64,000 bases of DNA from an uncultured Collinsella sp. (GCA_958413895.1 CATYVQ010000008.1:1-64000); one strand, 5' to 3'; shown: positions 43,313-50,946, counted from the first letter of the stretch. A program made the numbers and translations. The notes: a model not told the origin generated them from the sequence alone.

Positions 43313-44347
43313 ATGGGTAAAACGGTTCTTACCTTCGGCGAGATCATGATGAGACTCTCGCCCAAAGACCACCTGCGTATTGAGCAGGCAACCGAGTTTG
43401 ACGTCCGCTACGGCGGCGCCGAGGCCAACACTGCGCTTTCCCTGGCCTACCAGGGCGACAAGGCCGCTTACGTCTCCGTTGTTCCGGCCAACCGCCTAGG
43501 CGAGTGCGCGCTGCGCTCGCTGAAGGCCTACGGCGTCGACACCACGCGCGTCGTGCGTCAGGGCGACCGTCTTGGCTCCTATGTGTTTGAGGTCGGCGCC
43601 TCGCAGCGCGGTAACGGTTGCGTCTACGACCGCAAGTACTCTGCCATCAACATGGCCAAGCGCAACGTCTTTAACTGGGACGAGATCCTCAAGGGCATCG
43701 ATGTCTTCTATTTCTCCGGCGTGACCCCCGCCGTCTCCGATGAGATGGCTGCCGCCTGCAAGGATGCCCTCACCGCCTGCCGCGCCAAGGGCATCACGAC
43801 CGTGTGCGACGTGAATTATCGCGGCAAGATGTGGTCGCCCGAGAAGTCGCAGGCCACCATGAAGGAACTCCTGCCGCTCGTCGACATCTGCATCGCCAAC
43901 GACGAGGATGCGCCTGCCGGCCTTGGCATGACCTGCGTCTCCGGCTCCCTTGCCCACGGCATCGAGGAGCGTGACACCTACGTCGAGATGGCCCGTCAGA
44001 TCTGCGCCGAGTACGGTTGCAAGAAGGTCGCCTCGGTCGTCCGCAACATCTCCTGCGTCGAGCGCTCCATCTGGATGGGCATGCTCTTTGACGCCGAGAG
44101 CGGCGAGCACTGGTTCTCCCCTGCTCACGACGTGCACGTGCTCGAGGGCGTTGCCGCCGGCGACGCTTTCAACGCCGGCCTCGTCCATGCCCTCATCAAC
44201 GACTTTGACCCGCAGGACGCCGTCAACTACGCGATTGCAGCCTCGATCCTCAAGCTCACCATCAAAGGCGATTCCAACTTGGTGACCGCAGGCGAGATCG
44301 CAGCCGTGGCATCCGCCGCCGACGGTGGCACCCGCGTCGCGCGCTAG
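43313..44347 (+). CDS. kdgK: 2-keto-3-deoxygluconate kinase (PfkB family), 344 aa
   Basis: Phosphorylates KDG to KDPG. PfkB/ribokinase fold: N-terminal GEIMMRLSP and YGGAEANTALSLAY, the C-terminal nucleotide and catalytic motif around GVAAGDAFNAGLVHAL with the base Asp. Start ATG 43313 follows AAAGGAG; an earlier frame start at 43250 lies inside the leader. The gene is divergent from the LacI repressor and followed by kdgA, completing the lower part of the uronate pathway. Position and fold fit KdgK better than fructokinase or ribokinase. Confidence 0.9.
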   Translation: MGKTVLTFGEIMMRLSPKDHLRIEQATEFDVRYGGAEANTALSLAYQGDKAAYVSVVPANRLGECALRSLKAYGVDTTRVVRQGDRLGSYVFEVGASQRGNGCVYDRKYSAINMAKRNVFNWDEILKGIDVFYFSGVTPAVSDEMAAACKDALTACRAKGITTVCDVNYRGKMWSPEKSQATMKELLPLVDICIANDEDAPAGLGMTCVSGSLAHGIEERDTYVEMARQICAEYGCKKVASVVRNISCVERSIWMGMLFDAESGEHWFSPAHDVHVLEGVAAGDAFNAGLVHALINDFDPQDAVNYAIAASILKLTIKGDSNLVTAGEIAAVASAADGGTRVAR

Positions 44348-44361
44348 TCCGTCTCCATTCC

Positions 44362-44401
44362 GCGGGCCGCAGCTTTCCAATCCCATACCCCTGCGGCCCG
44401 C
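44362..44401 (+). repeat. Perfect 11-bp hairpin after kdgK
   Basis: GCGGGCCGCAG and CTGCGGCCCGC flank an 18-base loop. No T-run follows, so it may mark an mRNA end or processing site before element beta. Confidence 0.5.
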
Positions 44402-44430
44402 TCCCCGATTCCTCCGGCCGGGCAAAACCA

Positions 44431-44550
44431 CCAGTCCCATTCCGGTTTTGTCTGGCATTCCCTACATGACTGGTCGAGCAGCCGGTTTTGGAATTGCTTG
44501 AACCCCAAGCAGTGCCTCCGATAACCAATCCAAAATCGGCTCCTGACCAG
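44431..44550 (+). ncRNA. Structured leader element beta, copy 1 (riboswitch-like)
   Basis: Three segments: a CCAGTC (44431-44436), b GACTGGTC (44468-44475), c GACCAG (44545-44550). b can pair with a or with c, but not both. Between b and c are hairpin GCTTG/CAAGC (44496-44510), the conserved stretch AGTGCCTCCGATAACC (44511-44526) and hairpin CCGA/TCGG (44518-44539). The copy at 48763-48879 keeps every pairing with changed bases. Leader of kdgA. Confidence 0.7.
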
Positions 44551-44600
44551 CACATTTGGCAATCACGCGCCCATGCGCGCCACACATCGAAAGGAACATC

Positions 44601-45242
44601 ATGTTCGATCAGTTCTATACCACGCTTGAGTCCCTGGGCATCGTGCCGGTCGTTGTGCTCGACAAGGTCGAGGACGCCGCTCCGCTCGCCCACGCCCTTA
44701 TGGCAGCTGGCATGAAGTCCGCCGAGGTCACCTTCCGCACCGCCTGCGCCGCCGAGTGCATCGCCGCTATGGCCGAGGCCGAGCCCGAGATGTGCGTTGG
44801 CGCCGGCACTGTCCTGACCGTCGAGCAGGTTGAGCAGGCCCGCGCAGCCGGTGCCAAGTTCATCGTCTCCCCGGGTTACAACGAGGACGTCGTGAAGCAC
44901 TGCATCGACATCGACCTGCCCGTCCTTCCCGGCACCGTGACCCCCTCCGAGGTCACCGCAGCCGAGAACCTGGGCCTCAAGGTCACCAAGTTCTTCCCCG
45001 CGTCCCAGTATGGCGGCCTGAACACCATCAAGGCCCTCGCCGCTCCGTTTGTCGGTCACCGCTTTATGCCTACCGGCGGCGTGAGCACCGCCAACGTCGA
45101 GGAGTACCTGAGCTCCTCCGCCATCATCGCCTGCGGTGGCACCTGGATGGTCAAGCCGGCCCTGTTTGCCGACGGCGACTTCTCCAAGGTCGAGCAGATC
45201 GCCCACGAGGCCATGGACGTCGTCAAGAAGGTCCGCGGCTAG
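44601..45242 (+). CDS. kdgA: KDPG aldolase
   Basis: Splits 2-keto-3-deoxy-6-phosphogluconate into pyruvate and glyceraldehyde-3-phosphate. Class I aldolase: Glu in AEVTFRT, GAGTVLT and the Schiff-base Lys in KVTKFFPAS (near residue 130), then FMPTGGVS. 213 aa is typical. ATG 44601 follows AAAGGAAC. Preceded by leader element beta and followed by a strong terminator. Codon use is highly biased to C-ending codons as in expressed genes. Works with the kdgK product just upstream. Confidence 0.95.
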   Translation: MFDQFYTTLESLGIVPVVVLDKVEDAAPLAHALMAAGMKSAEVTFRTACAAECIAAMAEAEPEMCVGAGTVLTVEQVEQARAAGAKFIVSPGYNEDVVKHCIDIDLPVLPGTVTPSEVTAAENLGLKVTKFFPASQYGGLNTIKALAAPFVGHRFMPTGGVSTANVEEYLSSSAIIACGGTWMVKPALFADGDFSKVEQIAHEAMDVVKKVRG

Positions 45243-45259
45243 GTTTAGCTCTCTATCGT

Positions 45260-45298
45260 GAAAGGGGGCGTGCCCTAGACCTCGCCCCCTTTCTTTTA
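45260..45298 (+). terminator. Terminator after kdgA
   Basis: GAAAGGGGGCG and CGCCCCCTTTC pair perfectly over 11 bp, followed by TTTTAAA. Confidence 0.9.
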
Positions 45299-45301
45299 AA
45301 A

Positions 45302-45394
45302 CGGCTCGGAAGCGCGCCGTTTCCGTCACGAACAAGAACCAAAACCGTCTTGTATGCTGATAGAACGTGACGGAAGCGACACGCCCCCGAGCCG
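45302..45394. repeat. Long imperfect inverted repeat
   Basis: Arms 45302-45330 and 45366-45394: CGGCTCGG/CCGAGCCG and TTCCGTCACG/CGTGACGGAA. No coding content is seen in 45299-45633. Confidence 0.55.
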
Positions 45395-45464
45395 CTTTGC
45401 ATACTCAGCTGGCAACCGCGCCCAGTTGAGCCACATCGACAAAAGCCGAGCCACCAAAACAGCT

Positions 45465-45523
45465 GCGGCGCCGTCTGGAGGAACGGACCCTTGCTTCCGG
45501 TCATTTTCTCCAAGCGGCGCCGC
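45465..45523. repeat. Imperfect inverted repeat
   Basis: GCGGCGCCG and CGGCGCCGC with further partial pairing inside (GACC/GGTC region). Function unknown. Confidence 0.45.
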
Positions 45524-45552
45524 AACTTTGTGCCCCGGTTACGCCCCAACGC

Positions 45553-45619
45553 AGTTGCGGTGAAATAGGGACTGTTTGCGCCACCTAGGCCGCAAAACAG
45601 TCCCTATTTCACCGCAACT
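45553..45619. repeat. Palindrome family C, copy 1
   Basis: AGTTGCGGTGAAATAGGGAC and its complement around a CGCCACCTAGGC-like loop, with ACTGTTT/AAACAGT in the arms (one indel). Other copies: 46397-46467, 52423-52490, 55341-55408. Lies after the GntR stop. Confidence 0.85.
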
Positions 45620-45633
45620 TATATGGGGATTGA

Positions 45634-46326
45634 TTAGATGAACGAGTCTTTGGACAGCTCAAAATAGTCGGGATGCAAGGCGATAACCGGGCCCTGCTCC
45701 TCGGGCATCAGGTGCAAGTGCGTCTCTGCCAGATAGCTCGCCGTGTCGGTATCGCCCCTCTTAATGGCCTCGAGAATCCGGCGATGCTGCCGACGAATCG
45801 GCTCCCAATCTAGATCCTGCGACACCATACGCAACCAGTTGTATCGCTCAAAATGCGTGTTGATGCTCTTCATCCAATCCCACAACATGTGACGACCGGC
45901 AATCTCAAAACATGTCTCATGGAACAGGTTATCCAGGTCAAAGAAACGGCGCGTTTCGCCATGGTCGAGCGACTCGGACTCGGTAAGAATCTGCTCAAGC
46001 CGCTGCTTTTGCTCGGGCGTAGCAGCCGAACAGCATTTAATAAGCACGCTTCTCTCGAGTTTCTCACGCAAGAAACAGGCGTTCTCGGCGCGTTCCATGC
46101 TGATCTTAGAGACGTAGGTGCCGCTTTTGGGACGCGTTTCCACCAGCTCCTGCTCACGCAGGCGCACAAAGGACTCGCGAATGGGCGTGCGCCCGATTCC
46201 CGTCTCTTTTTCCAGACCAATCGCCGAAAGGCGTGTGCCGGGCTTGAGCTCGGCGTAGATGATCTTGGAGCGCAGTGCGTTGTACGCCTGGTCTTGCAGG
46301 CTCTGATAATGCTGGTGCTGTTCCAT
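45634..46326 (-). CDS. GntR-family (FadR/FCD) regulator, 230 aa
   Basis: N-terminal winged helix (about 10-70: YNALRSKIIYAELKPGTRLS, GIGRTPIRESFVRLREQELV) and an FCD effector domain (about 80-215) with metal-type ligands (Asp/His pattern FDLDNLFHETCFEIAG and ...RRQHRRILEAI... and AETHLHL). Start 46326 follows GAGGG. Within the uronate island it likely responds to a sugar acid or its breakdown product. It has its own palindromes on both sides (family C), so regulation is probably autonomous. The target is unknown; the GntP gene just upstream is a candidate. Confidence 0.9.
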   Translation of the reverse strand: MEQHQHYQSLQDQAYNALRSKIIYAELKPGTRLSAIGLEKETGIGRTPIRESFVRLREQELVETRPKSGTYVSKISMERAENACFLREKLERSVLIKCCSAATPEQKQRLEQILTESESLDHGETRRFFDLDNLFHETCFEIAGRHMLWDWMKSINTHFERYNWLRMVSQDLDWEPIRRQHRRILEAIKRGDTDTASYLAETHLHLMPEEQGPVIALHPDYFELSKDSFI

Positions 46327-46396
46327 AAAGCCCTCGGATGAAGCCTCGGTTAATCGAATACCACCATGCAATACTATCGCATCCCCCGCCCCCCTC

Positions 46397-46467
46397 ATAA
46401 GTTGCGGTGGAATAGTTCCTGTTCAAAGCCTTCAGCAGCAAAAACAGGAACTATTCCACCGCAACTT
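46397..46467. repeat. Palindrome family C, copy 2
   Basis: AAGTTGCGGTGGAATAGTTC and its complement, arms extended by CCCCCTCAT/ATGGGGGG. Compared with copy 1 the arms differ at several compensated bases. Confidence 0.8.
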
Positions 46468-46500
46468 ATGGGGGGGACGGGTGCGACATGCCGTTGGTAT

Positions 46501-46547
46501 AAAAAGCAAAGGCCCGCGGACAGTTTGATAGGCAACTGTCCGCGGGC
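46501..46547 (-). terminator. Terminator of the GntP gene
   Basis: GCCCGCGGACAGTT pairs with AACTGTCCGCGGGC (14 bp), followed on the minus strand by CTTTGCTTTTT. Confidence 0.9.
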
Positions 46548-46583
46548 TTGCGGCGAGACACGCTTGTCTTATGCGTTTCTCGC

Positions 46584-47918
46584 CTAGATAAACAGGCTCA
46601 GGATTAGAACCATGATGAGGCCGACAACGGAGTTGACGAGCTCCAACAGGCCCCATGTCTTATAGGTATCCTTCATCGACAGGCCAAACGACTGCTGGAA
46701 CAGCAGGTAGCCGCCGTCATACATAGGCGTGATGGTATTGGATGCGCAGGCGCAGACCAGTACTGCAAGCACCGGGTTGATGCCAAACTGCGTAACCATA
46801 GGTGCCACGACGCCGGCGGCGGTGATGGCCGAGACGGTACCCTGGCCGGTGAGCAGGCGCAGGACCACCGTGATCACCCAAGCCAAAATCAGCGGCGACA
46901 CCGGCATGAGGCTCACCATGTCGGCAAGCGTCGCGCCAACGCCAGAAGTAATGATGACCTGCTTCATGATGCCGCCGGCACCGATAACGAGCAGCACGTT
47001 CGCGACGCCCTTGATAGCATCGGACATAGAGCTAGAGATCTCTCCGCCATCCATGCCGCGCGTATAACCATACGCAACCATGGCAAGAATCATCGTGATG
47101 AGCATAGTGATATCTGCGCTACCGATGCAGCTGGCAAGATCGTATGCAAAGCAACCCTCGCCCACCGTGTTCTTGATAATCGAAGCCCCAATCATGATGA
47201 TTGCCGGGAACAGCGGCACCAGAATGGAAAGCCAGAACGGCGGAAGCTCGTCCGCGGGCCTGCGCTCTGCCGGCTTCATAACATTGCCAAGCGGCATGTC
47301 ATCGAGACCGGGGATGAAATGGCACAGCAAAAGACCAGAGCAGATAAGTGTCGGAATCGTGACGATCAGACCAAAGATGTAGACCGGCGGAACCTCGGCA
47401 CCAAAGGCACTCACCAGCGCCATAGGACCAGGCTGCGGCGGAAAAAGAGAATGGCCCATCGTGGTACCAGAAACAGCCGGGATAATCAGGCGCATATAGG
47501 GGATGTCGGCCTCTTTGGCGATGCTGATAACGAGCGGCGTAACGATAAGGAACGCCACCTCGTAGAACATGCTCATACCAAAGATAACGCCGATGATCAG
47601 AAGCGCAACAGGCAGCAGCTTAATACCGAGCTTGTCAACGATAGTGTCGGCAATCTGCTGCGAGGCGCCCGAATCGGTCATCAGTTTTCCGATGGCTGCG
47701 CCAAAGATAATGATCAGCGCAAGCGACTTAAGCGTTCCGCCCAGTCCATCTTCCATGGTGGTGACAAGGTCGCCCACAGAGATGCCGTCGGCAAGGGCGA
47801 TAAAAATGGCGGAAAGAATAAGCGCAATGATGCTGTTGATTTTAAACTTAACGATCATGGCGACCAGCAGGACTACGCCCACCAGCACCCAAAGGAGTGA
47901 AACAACTCCTGCATTCAT
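46584..47918 (-). CDS. GntP-family sugar-acid permease, 444 aa
   Basis: Cation symporter for gluconate-type acids in the inner membrane. About twelve hydrophobic helices; the family signature PPQPGPMAL region (TTMGHSLFPPQPGP) is clear near residue 150 and GQGTVSAITAAG near 360. The start at 47918 follows AAAAGGAG. It follows the HIT gene by 66 bases in one minus-strand unit, whose promoter region carries a LacI-type dyad. In this island it may import a uronate or aldonate derived from pectin; the exact substrate is not deducible. Confidence 0.92.
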   Translation of the reverse strand: MNAGVVSLLWVLVGVVLLVAMIVKFKINSIIALILSAIFIALADGISVGDLVTTMEDGLGGTLKSLALIIIFGAAIGKLMTDSGASQQIADTIVDKLGIKLLPVALLIIGVIFGMSMFYEVAFLIVTPLVISIAKEADIPYMRLIIPAVSGTTMGHSLFPPQPGPMALVSAFGAEVPPVYIFGLIVTIPTLICSGLLLCHFIPGLDDMPLGNVMKPAERRPADELPPFWLSILVPLFPAIIMIGASIIKNTVGEGCFAYDLASCIGSADITMLITMILAMVAYGYTRGMDGGEISSSMSDAIKGVANVLLVIGAGGIMKQVIITSGVGATLADMVSLMPVSPLILAWVITVVLRLLTGQGTVSAITAAGVVAPMVTQFGINPVLAVLVCACASNTITPMYDGGYLLFQQSFGLSMKDTYKTWGLLELVNSVVGLIMVLILSLFI

Positions 47919-47984
47919 AGATAAGCTCCTTTTAACTGGCAATGAAGCCAAGTGCTTCTATTCGAAATAGCAGCTTTTACTCGC

Positions 47985-48419
47985 TTACAGGTTGGCGACA
48001 ATTGCCTGGGCGATCTCGTCGTACTGAGCCGACTCGAGCGTGACGCGACCGGGGTTCATGGCAAACACGTCGCCAAACTCAAACGGGTCGTCCTTGTACT
48101 TGGGGACGATATGCACGTGCAGGTGATGCATGGTGTCGCCGTAGGCACCAAAGTTAATCTTGTCGGGATTGAACGCCTTGTGCAGCGCTGCCGCGACGTG
48201 GCGGACATCGGCCATAAAGGCGGCGGCGTCTTCCTCGGACATGCAGGAGATGTCATCGACGTGCTGCTTGGAGGCCACGATTACGCGGCCCTTATGACTC
48301 TGCTCCTTAAACAAGATGAGCTTGCTGGCAGGCAGGTCAAGCATGGGGATGCCAAAGGCATCGACGAGCGTGTTGTCGGTCCCGCACATGCAGTACGAGC
48401 AATCGGTATGCTGTTCCAT
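47985..48419 (-). CDS. HIT-family hydrolase, 144 aa
   Basis: Nucleotide hydrolase or transferase with the HIT motif HHLHVHIV near residue 107; two Cys at the N-terminus (CSYCMCG) hint at a zinc site. The HINT/Fhit-like fold is otherwise short and complete. Start ATG 48419 follows GAAAGGA; the longer frame to 48596 runs through the operator DNA and is rejected. Cotranscribed with GntP. A housekeeping enzyme (removal of AMP adducts) is the default guess. Its control by a uronate-type operator is unusual. Confidence 0.88.
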   Translation of the reverse strand: MEQHTDCSYCMCGTDNTLVDAFGIPMLDLPASKLILFKEQSHKGRVIVASKQHVDDISCMSEEDAAAFMADVRHVAAALHKAFNPDKINFGAYGDTMHHLHVHIVPKYKDDPFEFGDVFAMNPGRVTLESAQYDEIAQAIVANL

Positions 48420-48516
48420 GGTGATCCTTTCAATCTGGACAATGATGGATGCCGCTTTTGCGGCAGGTGTAACCCCTCGTTTACACCACCAGATAATGGA
48501 CAGATACAACGCATGC

Positions 48517-48550
48517 GTAGTCGATACGAAATCGGTTTCGTATCGACTAC
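48517..48550. promoter_or_regulatory. LacI-type operator, site 2, in a 34-bp palindrome
   Basis: The core ACGAAATCGGTTTCGT (48526-48541) sits in a longer dyad with outer arms GTAGTCGAT/ATCGACTAC. It lies upstream of the HIT-GntP unit and between it and the divergent membrane protein gene. Confidence 0.75.
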
Positions 48551-48584
48551 CGCCATGATACAGCCAACGAGTTGTTACGATTAG

Positions 48585-48596
48585 GTGAACGTTCAC
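48585..48596. promoter_or_regulatory. GTGAACGTTCAC site 1
   Basis: Perfect 12-bp palindrome about 60 bases before the predicted start of the transcript toward 48907. The same site recurs at 51345-51356 and in variant form at 58918 and 58959. Confidence 0.7.
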
Positions 48597-48614
48597 TTTT
48601 TATTGTTTTTCTCT

Positions 48615-48643
48615 TTGCAAATAGAATCCCGTGCGTATACTAA
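48615..48643 (+). promoter_or_regulatory. Promoter of the 48907 gene
   Basis: TTGCAA-N17-TACTAA, the same as at kdgK (43144-43172). Confidence 0.6.
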
Positions 48644-48650
48644 GGCTCAA

Positions 48651-48666
48651 ACGAAACCGATTTCGT
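48651..48666 (+). promoter_or_regulatory. LacI-type operator, site 3
   Basis: ACGAAACCGATTTCGT, identical to site 1, 8 bases after the -10 box. Confidence 0.8.
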
Positions 48667-48669
48667 CGA

Positions 48670-48727
48670 GCGTGAGCAATAGGATGCTAAGACGCACCCT
48701 ACCATCTTGGCATCCTATTGCCCACGC
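48670..48727 (+). ncRNA. Structured leader element alpha, copy 2
   Basis: 18-bp stem (48670-48687 with 48710-48727, one mismatch) with a 22-nt loop AAGACGCACCCTACCATCTT core. The stem shares only its outer GCGT/ACGC and closing TGC/GCA pairs with copy 1; the 11 central pairs differ. Leader of the 48907 gene. Confidence 0.75.
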
Positions 48728-48762
48728 AATGTCATTTGCTTTCCTCCCGTCTCGCTGGCTCT

Positions 48763-48879
48763 TCAGTCCCATTCCGGCACAGCGAGACACTTCCTAGACA
48801 ACTGACCGTGGGGCCGGCTTTTCTGCTTTAACAGCAGTGCCTCCGATAACCCTCTTTTGTCGGTCCGGGTCAGTTTTTT
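48763..48879 (+). ncRNA. Structured leader element beta, copy 2 (terminator-like)
   Basis: a TCAGT (48763-48767), b ACTGACC (48801-48807), c GGTCAG (48868-48873) followed by six T (48874-48879). Pairing b-c makes a terminator, pairing a-b prevents it. Internal hairpins CTGCT/AGCAG (48823-48837) and CCGA/TCGG (48843-48863) and the conserved stretch AGTGCCTCCGATAACC match copy 1. Confidence 0.72.
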
Positions 48880-48906
48880 CACACAACCGAAAGGACGGGT
48901 AGCAAC

Positions 48907-49587
48907 ATGCGACCGCTCATCATCATGAATGGCGAGAAGATCAATTGGTTCCATACCGTCATCAGGATGCTGATGTATCTGGCGGGCGTTGCAGTACTGG
49001 CACTCGGCATGAGTCTCCAGACGGCATCTGGCCTGGGCGTCGCCGCGCTCACGTGCTTTGCCACAACCCTATCCATGCTCACGGGCAAGACGCTCGGCTT
49101 TTGGATCACTGCTACCTATGTCGCCTACATCGTGGCACAATTCACTATCTTGCGACGCGAGTTCCAGCCGCGCATCCTGCTCGAGCTGTGCTTCTCAACG
49201 CTCATCGGCGGCTTCACCGACTTCTTCATGGCGGTCAACCCGCTGCATCCCACAGCACTCCCCATACAGGTTGAGACCATGCTGCTCTCCCTCGCTGTCA
49301 CTGCATTTGGCGTAAGTCTCGTCGTCAACATGGGCGTTGTCCCCAACGCGCCCGACGGCCTGGTGCAGGTCATTGCCGAAAAGATTAAACGCCGCTTTGG
49401 CGACGTAAAAGTCGTGTTCGACTGCTCGCATGTCGCCGTGTCTCTCGTTCTGTCACTCGTGCTCATGCACAACCTGGGCGGCTTTGGCGTGACCACCGCC
49501 ATCTCGGCGCTGTTCTTGGGCCATGTCATCAACATCGCTAATAAGCTGTTCGCCCAGCGCTTTGTGCGCGCGGCATTCGGGAAATAG
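48907..49587 (+). CDS. YczE/YitT-like membrane protein, 226 aa
   Basis: Integral membrane protein with about five hydrophobic helices: VIRMLMYLAGVAVLALGMSL, TASGLGVAALTCFATTLSML, LGFWITATYVAYIVAQFTIL and two more near residues 120-145 and 170-200. Resembles the DUF6198/YczE-YyaS-YitT group, of unknown transport role. GAAAGGACGGG lies 10 bases before the ATG; the leader contains both RNA elements alpha and beta and two regulator sites, more control than any other gene here. This suggests a membrane role in sugar-acid uptake or export; this is inference. Confidence 0.82.
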   Translation: MRPLIIMNGEKINWFHTVIRMLMYLAGVAVLALGMSLQTASGLGVAALTCFATTLSMLTGKTLGFWITATYVAYIVAQFTILRREFQPRILLELCFSTLIGGFTDFFMAVNPLHPTALPIQVETMLLSLAVTAFGVSLVVNMGVVPNAPDGLVQVIAEKIKRRFGDVKVVFDCSHVAVSLVLSLVLMHNLGGFGVTTAISALFLGHVINIANKLFAQRFVRAAFGK

Positions 49588-49621
49588 CACCACCGTAAGA
49601 ACCCGCAAACAGCGCTATACG

Positions 49622-49691
49622 TTGCTATATCTCACTATACTTTGCTATATCTTGCTATATCTTGCTATATCTTGCTATATCTTGCTATATC
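49622..49691 (+). repeat. Tandem 10-bp repeat (TTGCTATATC)
   Basis: Seven units, five of them perfect and contiguous (49642-49691), the second one degenerate. The repeat lies 20 bases upstream of the ATPase start codon and ends 6 bases before its ribosome binding site. Each unit provides TTGCTA (-35-like) and TATATC (-10-like), so copy number could change promoter spacing or strength. Confidence 0.9.
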
Positions 49692-49710
49692 TTGAGCAAA
49701 GGTGGCTCAC

Positions 49711-50802
49711 ATGCAAACAAACCCTTTTAAGCCCACAGCAGGTAAAACACCCCCCACGATTATCGGCCGCGAAGATGTACTCGAAGAATTCAATGAAGGC
49801 CTCATCAACGGGCCTGGTGCCCCGGGGCGCCTAATGCGCATAGCCGGCGTCCGTGGAACGGGCAAGACGGTCCTCCTTGACGAGTGCTCACGTTTGGCGC
49901 AAAGCCGTGGCTGGACGGTCATAAAAGAGGTCGCAACCGAGGGACTTTGCCAGCGCATTCTCGAACAGCTGCAGCCCAAATTCCAGGCCAAACACGCCAG
50001 ATTTGAGCCCACCGTAGCTGGCATATCCATCGGCAGCATAGATATTGAGCGAATCGGCCCATCGCTACGCGACGCCATGAGACAGACAATAACCAAGAAT
50101 GGAAATGGCCTGCTCATCACTCTCGACGAGGTTCAAGACGCAGAGCTCGATGAGGTCCGAACGCTCTCCATTGCGATTCAGCAGGTTATCGGCGAAGACC
50201 TTGATATCGCCTTTGTTTTTGCGGGGCTGCCTTCGATGATTGAAAGCATCATCAACGGAAAGACACTTGCGTTTTTGCGCCGCGCCCTCCCCTTTGACCT
50301 GAAGGCTGTGGCAGTAACCGAAGTGTCGTACTCCCTCAAGGAAACCATTGAAGCGTCTGGCATGGAGTTGCAGCCAGGTATTGCCGGCCAACTTGCCGAG
50401 GCAACGCAAGGCTATCCTTTCATGATCCAACTCGTTGGATACTACGCATGGCAGTTGGCAAGACGCGCACATACAGCGATTATTGGAGAAGAAGAAGCCG
50501 AGCGTGGCATTGCAACGGCACGCGAACGCTTCTGCGCCATGGTGATTGAGCCCGCGCTGCAGCGCATTCCGCCCACGTGCATCGCTTATCTGCTGAGCAT
50601 GGCGTCTTTGGGGCAGACGAGCTCGACCAGCATGGTTGCCGATGCCCTAAACAAAACGCCTCAACAGGTGAGTTCCGTCCGCAGCCGCCTGTTAAGAGAA
50701 TCGATTATCGAGGCTCCCTCGTACGGCAAGGTCTCATTTGCCATCCCCTACATGCGCGACTACCTCTACGAGCACAAAGCCGAACTGGAAGTTGAACTGT
50801 AG
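49711..50802 (+). CDS. AAA-type ATPase with winged helix, 363 aa
   Basis: P-loop ATPase of the Orc1/Cdc6-STAND-like group: Walker A GVRGTGKT near residue 47, Walker B LLITLDEVQD near 130, sensor-like FVFAGLPSM. The C-terminal part (about 290-363) looks like a winged helix. Such proteins occur in defence and mobile-element contexts; the role is not known. The ATG at 49711 is chosen because AAAGGTGG lies 5 bases upstream; a GTG at 49702 would remove that site. It is unlinked in function to the uronate genes around it. Confidence 0.85.
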   Translation: MQTNPFKPTAGKTPPTIIGREDVLEEFNEGLINGPGAPGRLMRIAGVRGTGKTVLLDECSRLAQSRGWTVIKEVATEGLCQRILEQLQPKFQAKHARFEPTVAGISIGSIDIERIGPSLRDAMRQTITKNGNGLLITLDEVQDAELDEVRTLSIAIQQVIGEDLDIAFVFAGLPSMIESIINGKTLAFLRRALPFDLKAVAVTEVSYSLKETIEASGMELQPGIAGQLAEATQGYPFMIQLVGYYAWQLARRAHTAIIGEEEAERGIATARERFCAMVIEPALQRIPPTCIAYLLSMASLGQTSSTSMVADALNKTPQQVSSVRSRLLRESIIEAPSYGKVSFAIPYMRDYLYEHKAELEVEL

Positions 50803-50822
50803 AAACGGCAACTGCTCTGCAA

Positions 50823-50946
50823 GACGAAAACCGTTTTCGTACGGATTTAAAGCAGACGTAAACTGTTTTCGTCTTGATTTGCGTACGGAATTAAGACGTA
50901 AATTACGCTTTCGTACGCTTATTACCAGACGCAAATTGTTTTCGTC
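50823..50946 (+). repeat. Four imperfect dyad repeats
   Basis: GACGAAAACCGTTTTCGTAC (50823-50842), GACGTAAACTGTTTTCGTC (50855-50873), GACGTAAATTACGCTTTCG (50895 onward) and GACGCAAATTGTTTTCGTC (50928-50946), spaced about 32-40 bases. Each is a weak palindrome of GACGNAAA...TTTTCGTC. They follow the ATPase stop and look like operator, iteron or multi-hairpin 3' structure. Confidence 0.65.

Noticed and set aside
46382..46478. CCCCCC and GGGGGGG runs as slippage sites
   Set aside because: They are the paired ends of palindrome family C copy 2 and lie outside genes.
49622..49691. Possible CRISPR array
   Set aside because: The 10-bp units are contiguous with no spacers and no cas genes are in the window.
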